64,000 nucleotides of DNA from Roridomyces roridus. Taxonomy: Eukaryota; Basidiomycota; Agaricomycetes; Agaricales; Mycenaceae. Every line of letters begins with the position of its first letter. Positions within the stretch are counted from its first letter, which is position 1. The translations under genes were made by a program, and so were the position numbers. Under the pieces are notes generated by a model that was given only the letters and a program-made list of their open reading frames with translations, ran no database searches and was not told the DNA's origin. The stretch lies in the NCBI GenBank assembly GCA_029378245.1, contig JARKIF010000035.1:1-64000 (forward strand), read 5' to 3'. Shown here in pieces: positions 20,424-31,208 of this stretch.

Positions 20424-23400
20424 TTAGTATGTACCACCGGCGCCTGTCCGCACGCCCTCATGTTGTCTATCCAAATCATGATACGGGAAACTCAAGGTCT
20501 CCCCCATCCTCGGAGACACAATCTCGAATCCCGACGTATCAAAACTCGAGCGCTCAACCAATTCCTCCGAGGCATACGAAGACGCCATCGACTCCTGCCC
20601 AGCCCGATGATGGTGGTGCTGCGACCCGCGCCTTGATGACGAACCACCAGAATCCGCAGTCGAAGTCGACGTCATCTTCGTACTCAACCTCCGCTTCGCA
20701 ATCGCAGCAGAATTGGGCCGCGCAGAAGCAGAAGCATACCCGTTCATCATCATGAACTGTTCTGGAATTTTGGGACTCGGAGGGATGTCCGATGGCAGGC
20801 TGAGGGGCGCACTCGGGGCAGGGGAACCAGTAATGCTCGACTTGCGCGTCCGGAAGGTCGCCGCGGAAGGCGTCAACGGAGCAGGCACCGCACCACCACC
20901 TGCTGATCCATTGGCCGCCAAACCCGCCGCGGTCGTCGCCTTCCACTTTAATATCGACTTGCGAGCACTATTTCGCTCCTTGTCCGCCAGCGGAGGACTG
21001 GGGCTGATCGTTGGCGGGCTGACAGAAGCTGCTGAAGGCGGTCGGCTTATCGAGGACGTCACTGACGGCGCTCGTGAAGACGCCGCCCGTGTTGGATACG
21101 GCGACTCTTGGTCCCAAAGCAGCCCATCCGAAGATTGCTTCCTCGGTGGCCCAGCCTTGGCAGCAACAATCGGCGCCGTATTTTGCGAACGCAGCATCGG
21201 AACAGGTGCAAAGTAAGGACCAGGGCCATGGTCCTGCGACGGTCGTCGCATACCAAGAGGTTGTGGAACCGGAGGGAATTGTTCCGGTGATGGCCGGCGA
21301 ACAGGCGGCACGCCGAGCTGTTGTTGCACCATCTCCTGTGATGGCCGGGGTGGGGCTGCTTGTGATTGCGGTATTGGGTATTGTTCATTTGATGGCCTTC
21401 GGACGGGAACACCAAATTGCTGATGCAACATCTCTTGTGAAGGTCGTGGTGGCGCCAGAGCTGGAGGTATCGGTGACGCCCTCGACACGGCTGGCGGTAC
21501 GGGCACATCCACGTCTGGCAACTCCATATCCTCCATCGAAGGCCGATTCGGACGTGCAGGCGGCGGCGGCGACAGCGGCGAATAGATATTCTCCGGCACA
21601 GTCGAGATGGCTCGTAGGGAATTCGGGTTTGTGCTCACGCTCGGACCAGAAACCGAATTCTTCTGACTCTTCCGCCAGAGCTTCTTGATGGTCTTGACAC
21701 TCATCATCGTAGTCCGGTTCCCCTGCTTTGGAACCTGCGGCACCTGAGTGTCGCCGTTCATCGAGTCCGTACTGAACCGACTCGAGCCAGAAACTCCAGA
21801 CGTAGACGGTGCCACAGACGGGTTTCGTTGATGTACCACCGGCTGTGCGGGCGGTAGCGGAGGCAGCACCAACGGCTCCTCCCAATACGACGCGCCCGAA
21901 GCCCGCCTACTGGAGCTGCCGCCAAACACATCGGGTGATGGGTGGCCTGATGACGATGGATGCCGTCCAAACGGATCAGGCGACAACGGAATCAGCGGTG
22001 AACTCAACGAGCTCTTCAACCCGATACTAGGCGTCATCGCAGGATACTGCTCCATCATATCACGCCGCCTGGCTTCGGTCTCGGCAGACGCTGTTGACGC
22101 ACGGCTGCTCGACCTAAAGCGTTTCGGCATCGCGGCACTGACACCATTGACAGCCAATCGCGGCGGCGAGCGCTCGCCTGCCGAGCTGGACTGCGAGCGC
22201 CGGTTACCTACGAGGTCACGGTCGGCCAGTGACGTGAAGGGCACCGCAGGCCAAGCGGCTTGTTGTGAAAGGTCATCATTGTCGCTACTATATCATCGGG
22301 AATTAGGGTTTAAGACCGAGACCATGACAACAAAACTCACCCAGAACCATCTTCCTCGGGGTGGATATCAGGGTGGTTGGGCAGCCGGGGTGTGGGCGGG
22401 AAGACGTCTGCATTCGTCACGGCATGCACCCGAGCAGCCGCATGGGCAGGCGGCGAAAGGTGCGGTGCAACAGCTACAGCCGCCGAAATCCGCGATTGCT
22501 CCTCCTCGAAATCATCGGTAGCAAGCTTGCGCGGCGAGAACTGGGCTAAACTCTATACAGTTCTGTCAGCACCACCCGCGCGGAAGTGCCCAAAGCAACG
22601 TACCTTCTCAATCGCATCCAGCTGTTGGTGCATTATGAACTGACTCTTCCGCCTATCGTTCGGGTCATCCTCATCAAACTAAAACAAGTCAGCTTCCAAA
22701 CCCAGAAGAATTAAAAGCCAAACACACATCGAACCCTAAATCCATATCATCATAAAATCCTCCACCACGCTTCTCGGGGTCATGGCTGCTCTTTGAGCTG
22801 GGGAGATTGTCCGGATCGTCCTCGTCCTCCATCTCCAGCTCGGCCTCTTCCTCCTCGTCCACGAACTGTCTCCGCTCATCCTCATTCGGTGTGCCGCCCT
22901 CGAGATACGGCAACCGCACGGACTCCGGTTGGACTGGGGAGGCGGATGAAGGTGTATGCAAGACGAGTGGTGTAGGAGGCCCGCGTCGACTGGACGAAGG
23001 CGCGCTCCCCATGCCTGGAATATCCGAGTTCAGGTGGCTCACCAAAGCCCGGGTCTCCGTTCTTTCCTCTTCCTCTTCCTCTTCCTCTACTTCCTCTTCA
23101 TCTACTTCCTCTTCCACTTCCTCAACTTCCACTTCCTCTACCTCCACTTCTACTTCCTCTTCAACATCCTCCTCCTCCCCTACATCAGAGGCAAGCGGAT
23201 TCTGTGGCCTTTCAGGCGCTTCCTCGTCGTCACTCTCCAACATCGGCTTCGGTGACTCTGAAAGCGGGAGGTACTTTGGCTTTCCTTGGGAATTGCGCTT
23301 CAACAGCCGAAACGGCAATGGCGCTGTCCTCTTGCCCTCTGCCTCCTCATCCGCGCTGCTCTCTGCTATGCTCGGAGTCATGCTCTCCTTCCTCTTGGCG

Positions 23401-24434
23401 TGGTTTGCCCGCCGGCTTCGTAGCCACGGCTCGTACCATGCGGCGCGGCGTTTGTCGATGTCAAACTCGACTTTGGCAAGAATGGGGATGAGCTGGGAAG
23501 ATCCGCTGGGAGAAAGACCAGGGAGATCGAGCGAATCTGCCCGGTGAGAAGTGGCTGGAGTGTCAGGATCCTCCGAGGGCGAAGGCGAGTCGGACGACGA
23601 TGGCGGCGCAGACTTTGTATCAATCCGCGGGACATGGACGTGTGCGTCGGACGAAGGTGTTGTGGGTGAAGGCGTAAGTACAAAAGGGTAGATGGGGGTC
23701 GGGGCTTGTGTTGAGAGTAGAGGAAGAGGGTATGTGGACGAGGCCGACGACGGAGGCACGTCACGGGCGAGATAGGGGGTCGAGCGGCCAGCAAGGGGGT
23801 TTGAGATACCGAGGCCAAGAAGAGGCGGCGACAAAGGGCCGTCGTCGCGCATCTCGGCTTTGACGACACGCGTCCAGAGGTGCCGCCAAATATCCTCGGA
23901 CAGCCGTGGCCCAGGCTCGTCTTCCATCTCTTCCGAAATGGACAAAGATTTGCCGCCTGGGGCCAGTGACGGAGCTGGCCGCTGGGAAACGAGATAGAGG
24001 ATGAGGCCAGCGGTGCTTGGCAGAGCATACTCCTTGGCGATGGCACCCAGTTGGGATTGCAGCGTGGGGTGCACGGGCACGAGGGTGCCTCGGCGAAACT
24101 GCGTGTGGTACCCGGAAGCAGTCGGTGGTGGAGGGGTGAGGTCCGAATCGAATGAATCCGAGTCGTGAGGGAGACTGGATGGCGGGATGACATGGAGTAG
24201 ATACTTCGAGGTTGAGGGGGGAAACCCAAAACCCGACGAGCTGGATGGTGTCGGGGAGCGTCTGTATGGGTCGCCAGCGGTACTTGGGCCGCTGTAAGAC
24301 GGGGAAAGGAGTGGTGAGGGAGAGTATGGCATGGGTGTCGATACACCGAGGGCATTGGCGAGTCGTGCAAGTCTGTGTGGGGGCACGGGGTTCTTTGGTG
24401 GCGCCCATGTTGGTGCTGGCGCAGGGTCGGACAT
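20424..24434 (-). CDS. Large, mostly disordered basidiomycete protein of unknown function
   Basis: Four exons (24434-22728, 22678-22604, 22552-22341, 22287-20424) join in frame to about 1,285 aa; introns are 49-53 nt with GT/AG ends. The N-terminal third is Pro/Ser-rich with a short folded-looking part (QLGAIAKEYALPSTAGLILY ... LSEDIWRHLWTRVVKAEMRD) and a motif LIPILAKVEFDIDKRRAAWYEPW. Next come a very acidic tract (runs of EEEVEVEVEE, near residues 425-480) and a conserved-looking junction (GFYDDMDLGFD|FDEDDPNDRRKSQFIMHQQL). The C-terminal half is Ser/Pro-rich with KTIKKLWRKSQK, repeats of the type APPRPSQEMxxQQxGVP, and a SFDTSGFEIVSPRMGETL end. No enzyme domain is visible. Length and phase-consistent introns argue for a real gene, perhaps a scaffold or regulator. 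Confidence 0.75.
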
Positions 24435-25944
24435 GGTCTGTAGCGACGGTAGGTGTAGGTGGTAATAATGAGCGAGGGTTTAGGCCAGCACTGGCATTGA
24501 ATGTTGTAGATGAGCAGACGGAGATGACAGGCCGAATTTGCCCAAAATTCGTCGGAACGCTGCTCGTTGGCGGTGGCCACGTGCACGATGAGCAGAGAGG
24601 GCAAGGAGGAGGCCGCGGAAGGAACGACCAAGACGGTGTCGGTATGTCTGCGAAAAGAGTTCGGGAAACAAACTCTGAATGATATGTTGATGCGGGCAAT
24701 CATCCCTTGATTCCTTCCTTCCCTTCTACTACTCATCTCGACAAGCCCTATATGTCCGCTGTCTATGTCCGTGCCCATTTCCCCTGCGTTCAGCATTCTA
24801 TGGAGTAGTCCTCTTGTCCACCTCCCTTCCTCCTGTCTGGAATACCGCGGTTAAACTCCACACCCTTGGCCAACTATTTGTTTCCGAGAAATTTGAATGG
24901 AACGTCGATCTTGCGTCTACTTGCCCTTGATCCGCCCCTCTGACGCGCCGTTATGTGCGGTTCTCCGTTCTTCGTGGCTCCTGAAACAAAGATGTGTTTG
25001 CTGTGTGCTAAGGTAGCGGCCATCCATTTACTGTCAACGTCACGTGAATTTGGCGGAGTCTTCCATATATGGTCACATTTCCGAGATTGATGCACTGTGC
25101 AGCGTAGAACCACTTTCTTGCTTATCCCTTCCATGAATCTTTAGAACTGCATCTTAAGAGTGTAGCATCCACGGGGCTAAGCAATTGAACCACAATTGAG
25201 AGAGGAGTTGTCCTTGCAAGGTCGGTACCCGTCAAATCTGTCAGTCCGATCAAATTCTGATGCTCGTGGCGCAACGACTTCAAAGAACAACTCCTCACTC
25301 AATTTTTACATTCATGCTTAAGCCTGTGATTGGGGCACTCTTAAGTACCATATCTAAAGATTCATGGAAGCGATTAGCGTAGAACCCATCCAATGGCTTG
25401 CAATACATTGATCTGTGTAATTCACGTGACGTTTGCAGCAAATGGATGGCCGCTACCTTAGTACGATACTGGAACAAGGACCACTCCATCAGCACTGGCG
25501 AGCCACCGGCCCAGAATTTGATATTCACCGTATCGCGGATCACTGGCTGCGGAGGAGCCGCAAACGTGGATGAAAGCATGCGAGTATACGGGACCATTCG
25601 CGCCGGAAGGAACAGCAGGTTGGTGAGCGCGCGGCAGTACCTACCTGTCTAGCGACATCCACCACATAAAAATCTGCTGCAACTGAGAAACTACTAATCG
25701 TTTGCCCCGAGAAAGCCGCCGCGTCTCGTATGCTTCTTCCCAATCCCCTTCTAACTCACTCAAGATTTTTTCAGGACACGGCTATCCATTGGTTTCTTGC
25801 AGCAGCTGGATACCATAACATCAGGCCCGCGTTCACCCTGTCGCGCAATTGGTGTGGAACTCACCCGGTCGAAAATTATGCTCAGAGAACCCAACGACTA
25901 TTTTGTATTCTTACACAGAATATACACGAAGATTCTGACCCTCC
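24435..25944. other. Intergenic stretch with an inverted repeat
   Basis: 5' flank of the large gene, then gene-free sequence. Short ORFs here owe their similarity to the inverted repeat at 25,008-25,461. Nothing else is supported. Confidence 0.5.
25008..25461. repeat. 43-bp inverted repeat pair, 368 bp apart
   Basis: 25,008-25,050 and 25,419-25,461 are reverse complements at about 40 of 43 positions, centred on AAATGGATGGCCGCTACCTT. There is no obvious target duplication outside. It may be an old MITE or a snap-back structure. Confidence 0.6.
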
Positions 25945-26903
25945 TTACTCGAGCTCATATAGCAAGTCGAAGGTCTCGTAGTTGCTGCTGGGCCCTGCGA
26001 AATATCCGAGATTCCAAGGCCGGGCAAAATGCATATCATGACGATATTGCCCCAGCCCCTCTTCGTGCCAAATCAGCGCGGCGAGCGCGACGTCGAGGTC
26101 GGTAAGCGATATTTCACGCCTCTTGCCATCAAGATCCAAAATCTCCTTCTCCAGGGCTCGCTAAGAGCGGCGGCGTGTTTCTGCGCTACCACTCGCCAGG
26201 AGGGAACTTGGGGAGTGCTTTCCGACGCCGAGCAGCATTGATTCGATCATGAACGGAAAAAGATATGTCGGAGAGCAACGCCCACCCGACGTGTTCAAGA
26301 GGACTCAGCGGGAGGCACTCGGACAAGGCGGGCGCAGTTTTCTCCCAGCAGTTCATGACCTGAAGAATACGCTCGGCCACGCAGACACACGCCGTGCGAA
26401 TGTCCTGTAGCTGCGCCGTGACCGCGTCGGATGCCTGGACTGGATGTTGGAGGGCCAGGAAATATTTTGCGCAAGCAAACTGCACCTTGTCCATCGCAGC
26501 CAGCAGATTCAAGTACGTGGCGTACAGCCGATCGAGAGTGCGCACGTCTGGGAGAGCCCTAAGGAAGCGGGTATCCATGCAGATGCAGGCCATAGGGGGG
26601 TGAATTTCCTGTAGTACGGAGAACAGGTCCCCGAGCGCGGTCCTGGTGTTGGATGTTATACTATTGAGCCGCCGCAAAAAATTGTCGATTGCGTTGTTCT
26701 ACGTATACAAATCCTTGATCATGAGCGAGGTAGAAGGGGATGTAGAGGGGCTTACTTACGAGTGTCCCGGGTGACTGTCTCGGTGCAAACGAGCTGTAGT
26801 TTCGTAGTTGGCATACGTCGAGCGATTCATCATGCGGGTGGGCAGATAGGTACTTGAATACGGCGAGGTCCGGCTTGGAAGAAGGGCTGGGTGGGGGAGG
26901 CAT
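25945..26903 (-). CDS. Divergent family A copy A8, possibly broken
   Basis: Exon 1 (26903-26760) encodes MPPPPSPSSKPDLAVFKYLS ... RQSPGTL, longer than in other copies. A 61-nt intron (GTAAGT...CGTAG) leads to exon 2 from 26698, NNAIDNFLRRLNSITSNTRT, matching the DPLIxSLADRL start. YLNLLAAMDKVQFACAKYFL matches the LMDAILxAxETCARYL block. The frame stops at 26186 after FPPGEW. Family-like sequence (ISLTDLDVALAALIWHEEGL, ending DLLYELE, TAA at 25945) resumes in another frame at about 26,165. No intron I can see phases correctly, and about 40 residues of the family (the WWYPDTMKHWS region) are missing. So it is a pseudogene or has an unusual splice. It lies 88 bp from A5, same strand. Confidence 0.5.
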
Positions 26904-26990
26904 TGGGCAGATGAAAGTAGGAAAGCTTAGTCGTACCCCTATCCACGTAGGAGGCTGGCAATAAAACCACAATTTACGGCGGAGCGAAAG

Positions 26991-27880
26991 CTACTTACTA
27001 CATTCGAGCCAGTCAGTCATGGTACTATATTCCATCAACAATCCCCTCTCTTCAGTCGCGAGTAGTGTCTGAAGCGGCGTTGCGCACAAGCGCTCGTCGC
27101 TCCACTGGATACCATGAGCGCGCACAGTATGAGTGCGATAGCTGACGAGTATCTGGTCCAGGTTGATCATCTCCTTGAGTGCGATCCCAATGTTTTCATG
27201 CAGCTCCTGTGGGCATTCATCTAGGGCCCAGATACCCTCCGCCTCGGCCAAAGCAAGTGCCAAGCTCCTGTACGCTTCCAGGAGAAGGTCAAGGTGGTTG
27301 TTGGCGGTCGCCACTTGGGCCGAAAGTTCGTCGAGTGACCAATGTTTCATCGTGTCGGGGTAGCACCAAAGGGTGATTTTCTCACCGAATGTTGCTCCGT
27401 AGGCTTGGACTTCAGCGGACAGACTGCGAGCAGCGACTTTCCATCCGCCGCGCAAATCCGCAATAGGGGTTTCCAACCCTTTCAGTCGCTCACTGAAAGT
27501 GCGAAGGGCGGCAGCGGTCTGCTCTTGCTCATTCTCTGTTCGTCGTCTGCAAAGGTATCTGGCACATGTTTCGTGCGCTGCGAGAATTGCCTCCATGAGG
27601 GCAACGTAGTTGCTATGAAGCGGGTCGATTAGGGTCTTGTATCGTCTGGAAGTGCGCTTTTCGAGCTCGGTTATGTGGGTGGAGAGTTGTGCCATGTCGA
27701 AAAGTGTTTCTCGTACAGCGAAGCCGATGTCGTAGAATCGTTTTACAAGAGAAGTGATCAGCGGTGGCGGCTCTTTCGTTGAAAGGGTAAGGTAAGTATT
27801 GGGCACAGAAGTCGGAAGGGAATGCATACATGAAACCTCCGTATGGGTGAACCGGGAGGACCAGGAAACCACAGTGACAT
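26991..27880 (-). CDS. Family A helical protein, copy A5
   Basis: Exon 1 (27880-27830) encodes MSLWFPGPPGSPIRRFH, in the same tiny proline-rich exon style as A1. A 59-nt intron (GTATGC...AAAGAG) leads to exon 2 (27770-26991), starting PPPLITSLVKRFYDIGFAV; total about 276 aa. Family blocks in order: LFDMAQLSTHITELEKRTS, YKTLIDPLHSNYVALMEAIL, CARYL, LKGLETPIADLRGGW, LWCYPDTMKHWSLDELSAQ, HLDLLLEAYRSLALALAEAE, LHENIGIALKEMINLDQIL, ERLCATPLQTLLATEERGLL. The end is shortened (TDWLECSK). The frame also stays open upstream through the intron, so an unspliced, longer N-terminus is formally possible, but paralogues favour splicing. Function unknown. Confidence 0.7.
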
Positions 27881-28296
27881 CGTGGAGAGGAGTAAGGTGC
27901 TTGGCACACGTGATCGCGTTGTGACTCAGTACCACCTCCCGTGTTGCGACCGCGGGATAATCTTCCTCCCTTCCTTCCTCCCAGCCAAAGCGGTCCCACC
28001 AGTTGTGTCTGCTCAAAATCTTGCCTTTTTATCCGAAATGAATCACTCCAGTGGGTGCAAAGGTTGACTCTTTTGTGCATGGAATCTCTGAAGGAAGTTC
28101 AAACGGTCGTCGGTGGAAATAATACTATTATGGACCGTCTCCACGCTATTGCCATGGAAGACCCTCTGGAACATTCGATAGCTGTTCATGTCAACAAGCT
28201 GTTAAAGCGGCTGTGCGCATTTAGGGCCTCACAAGAGGCTTGAAGCGTGCTGCAACTTGGTATTGCCTCCCACTCACCAGCTGCTGCAAGTATTTC
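27881..28296. other. Intergenic, nothing supported
   Basis: Short ORFs only. Confidence 0.5.
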
Positions 28297-28386
28297 ATGG
28301 AAGCCATAGGACTCGCAGCTAGTATCATCTCACTCGTGGAGCTTGGTAAGAAGCTGTATGAAGTAGCCCTAACGTTGGTGGGCAAG
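28297..28386 (+). CDS. First exon of a TPR/STAND-like gene, separated by a KDZ element
   Basis: ATG at 28297; the exon encodes MEAIGLAASIISLVELGKKL YEVALTLVGK in phase 0 and ends at donor GTGCGG (28387). The hydrophobic helix pattern resembles the N-terminal helical domain common in fungal STAND/NACHT and related proteins. The matching next exon is at 38025, after acceptor CTTCGCAG, in phase 0: LPDTDPSTANVASTIVRDLE. Between them lies the KDZ transposon (28417-37981), which starts 30 bp into the intron. Confidence 0.55.
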
Positions 28387-28446
28387 GTGCGGTACAATTC
28401 ATATTCCCAGGCCATCCTGGGGTTTTGATGCATCGCGAGGTTCTAA

Positions 28447-29026
28447 CACAGGGGGCATCAGCCGTGGCACTTTTTTTCGTGTGCCAAGGTGGCACTTGGG
28501 AGGTAGTTGGCGCACAGTTGCCATGTGGGAGCAAAAGCACGTGCCCCGTGACTTGCTTGATGTGCGTGAGTTCGATTCCATGTCCCTGCTCCCATTTTGC
28601 TGGCCCAATACATTTGGTGATTATGACCCTCAACGAAGGAGTATAAAATTCATGTAAAATTTCGATAGCAATGGTATGCACCCTAAACAAATTTAAGACA
28701 TGATTGGGGGGACATTGGGGGGTGTCCTTGGGGATTCCTGCACCAGGACCCTTACATTTATGTGGAAAAAAGCAGGACTACAGCCTGTGTGTCATTAACC
28801 ATAATTTTGTGAATCATCAGAGCCCCATGAAACAATGCTCTTCGGCTTCGACTATCCAACAATCTAATGACTTCCGTTGGATTATGTAATGCCCGGCTGG
28901 TTGTGAAAGCCGGGGAACCGATCAAAATCCCACCGACTGTCCAACTACTGACCAACTACCCGCCAAGTGCCACGCAAGTGCCACCTTGGCACACGAGGCA
29001 AAGTGCCATGGCATTTGCCCCCTGTG
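28447..29026. mobile_element. 580-bp PIF/Harbinger-like MITE nested in the KDZ left TIR
   Basis: CACAGGGGGCA at 28447 is mirrored by TGCCCCCTGTG at 29026, with further inverted similarity inward (GTGCCAAGGTGGCACTT near 28,483 and its complement near 28,976). TAA flanks it on both sides (28444-28446, 29027-29029), the target duplication of PIF/Harbinger elements. Removing the MITE and one TAA restores the KDZ TIR so that it matches the right TIR. No ORF. Confidence 0.8.
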
Positions 29027-29115
29027 TAATGAGAGTCGGATGCGCGATGCATCATTGGCTCTAATCAGAGACCCTCGCGATGCATCGCGTTAGAGGAGTT
29101 ACCCGTTTTGGCAGG
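29027..29115. repeat. Inner part of the KDZ left TIR
   Basis: Inverted match to about 37868-37944, including two GATGCATC palindromes and GCTCTAATYAGA hairpin-like motifs. Confidence 0.8.
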
Positions 29116-29682
29116 CCGCCAACGCGTACCCCTTCCGAGCCCGCGGCGTCGTCGTCTCGCCGCCGTCTGGGCGGGGCGCTGTCGGACGGCGGCATCCCGC
29201 CCGCTTACCATTTTGGGAAAATTCTCCCTGGTTGTTACCTGCGTGTACTGTTGTCATTGTACCTTTATTGAAATGAAATATGGCACTAGCCAGCCCAGAT
29301 AGCACCTGGGTCCCCTGAACATCAGCAAACGAGCCTCGAAAATGAGCGGGTAAGCGCTTGATATGAGTTGTGTGGCCGTTGATGGTATCTCTCCTGTATT
29401 CTGGCACTGAGAAGTGTTTTTATAGGGGTGTGACCTCACTGCATAAAGAGTATTTAATGCTTCAATGGTGTAGTTGTTGCATGCATCCTTTGCTTTAGTT
29501 GTATCCTTTCTCGGTGGTTTTCCGTTCGAATCCCCGAGAACTCCCTTTTTCCCCCATTTTTCCCCATCTTTGTCTCCGACTTCTTATCCCGGTCCTATTC
29601 TTCGCCCACTCATTCAATCTCTGAACACATCCCGATTCCCACTATTTTTATTGAAGCAACTACAAACATTATTATCATGGTC

Positions 29683-30962
29683 CTACGCTTTGTGCCTGAG
29701 GAAAGTATGAGCATTATGTATTACATTGCGAAGAGGGTAAATTTGACTTACTTTTTGCTCGACGATGCATCCTCCTCCTCCTCCTCCGCCTTACGCTTCT
29801 CGCCTCCCTTCCTCAGCTTCTGCTCCTCCAGCCGCGCAAGCAGCTTTGCATCAGCATCATTTGCATTTTGCGGCGGCCGTCGCGCTCTGACCCCTCTACC
29901 CATATCCGGCACAGGTGGCATTGGAGCCCCGGGAAGCCGCGGTAAGACTATAGGCTCAGGGTCTCCTGAGACTTTGCGGTGGGTAGGTCGAGCTGGAGGC
30001 GCCTCCCCGTCATCATCGATTCGTGTGGAGTTTACACGGCCCCGCCGCCCATTTGTGAGCCGCAGGAATTCGGCAGCTTCGGGGCCATCCAACGGCAAGG
30101 GGATTGCCTCGCCGTTTTCGCCGTATGTTTGCAAAAATGCCAAGGGCCTCCTCGGTGCTGAAGTACCTCCCCCGCGAGAGCCTCCACGCCCCCGCGGTAG
30201 ACCACCCACCCCACGCGTCCCTCGTCCTCGTACGAGCCCTCCGCGAGGACCAAGCCCAAGCTGGCGCACACCATCCTCCCCTGGAGCAACTCGATCCGGT
30301 TTAGGTGGATTGGCCATAGGCCTGGACTGCGGGTAGTAGTTTTCCAGCGGGCCCTCGTCGCCACTACTATCGCCGTCATCCTCGGCATTCTTCTCCCGCA
30401 TCATAGCAGTGTCCAGCGCGCGCACTGAGCTACTGAGCGCAGCACTAGATCTGGCAAATCTCGGCGGCAGAGGGGAAGACGCAGGAGCGGGAGTCGGTAC
30501 TATGTCGGGGGTGGGAGATGCTGTCGCTGATGGCACTGCAGTGGCAGGAGCGGGCGTCCTACCGCTGTTCTCCGCGGAGACGGCCACGGGTGTGGCAGGG
30601 ATTGCTGGCGAGTCTGTAGAGGGAAGAACGCCGGGTCCAAGCGGAGTTGGAGGAGTGGATGTGGCCGTCACTGGCTGGATGAGTGGAGGGGATTCCGCAG
30701 AGACCGCCTTCTCAATCAGAGCAGGAGAGGCATGCGAGTGCGTCGGTGATGCGGCAGATGGAGCTTCAGTAGGAGATGCTGGAGGAGATTGCTGCAATGT
30801 GGGTGGTGCAGCGTCAAGACTCCCCGTTGCTGCAGTGGATGTGAGAGTTGGCGGGGAGGCGGGGCGTGACTCCGATGGCACTAAAGCCGGGACCCGAGTG
30901 ATTGGCGTACTGGCGGGCTTGGCATTTGGTTCTGGCTGTGTTGGCACCGGAAGGGATGTCAT
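29683..30962 (-). CDS. KDZ-element passenger: Pro/Ser-rich protein with R/G-rich tract
   Basis: ATG at 30962. The main exon runs to a TAA at 29748 (404 aa). However, AA|GTAAGT at 29754 and an acceptor TTTCCTCAG (to 29698) are strong, and splicing there would change the tail from SSSKK to SSSKKHKA with a stop at 29683. The first ~190 residues are low-complexity Pro/Ala/Ser/Thr. Then come an acidic segment (NAEDDGDSSGDEGPLENYYP), an arginine-glycine tract (GLVRGRGTRGVGGLPRGRGG, near residues 250-275), a short folded-looking segment (LAFLQTYGENGEAIPLPLDG PEAAEFL), and a lysine/glutamate-rich end. R/G tracts often bind nucleic acid. It lies inside the KDZ element, divergent from the TET/JBP gene (246 bp between starts). 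Role in transposition unknown. Confidence 0.7.
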
Positions 30963-31208
30963 TGACCAAAACAGATTGCTTAGAGGCTCGGTGTCCCACC
31001 TTGTCGCGCCCTTCGTGCCACCTCAAGACCACACTCTCGGTGCTGGGTGAGTCCCCCCTCACGCCCCGCTTCAGCATTAAAGCAGCCAGCTGCATGGTAC
31101 CGTGCGCTGAGTCAATACCATGGCTCTATGGCGTTGCCGTGCTGCTTGCTGTGTGATGTGCTGGCGCGATGCGTCCATTGTACCGAAACTTACGCCCTCC
31201 CATAGTGA

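Noticed and set aside
23378..24796. 472-codon minus-strand ORF (and a 246-codon plus-strand ORF at 22807-23547)
   Set aside because: Both overlap the coding exons of the 20424-24434 gene in other frames. Their composition is Pro/Arg/His- or Ser-biased as expected for shadows of its Ser/Pro- and Glu-rich tracts.
29505..29535. GTTCGAATCCC, like a tRNA B box
   Set aside because: No A box at the right distance and no acceptor or anticodon stem can be formed.
30409..31050. 213-codon plus-strand ORF, Gly/Ala/Val-rich
   Set aside because: It is the antisense of the low-complexity Pro/Ala/Ser part of the minus-strand R/G-rich gene.
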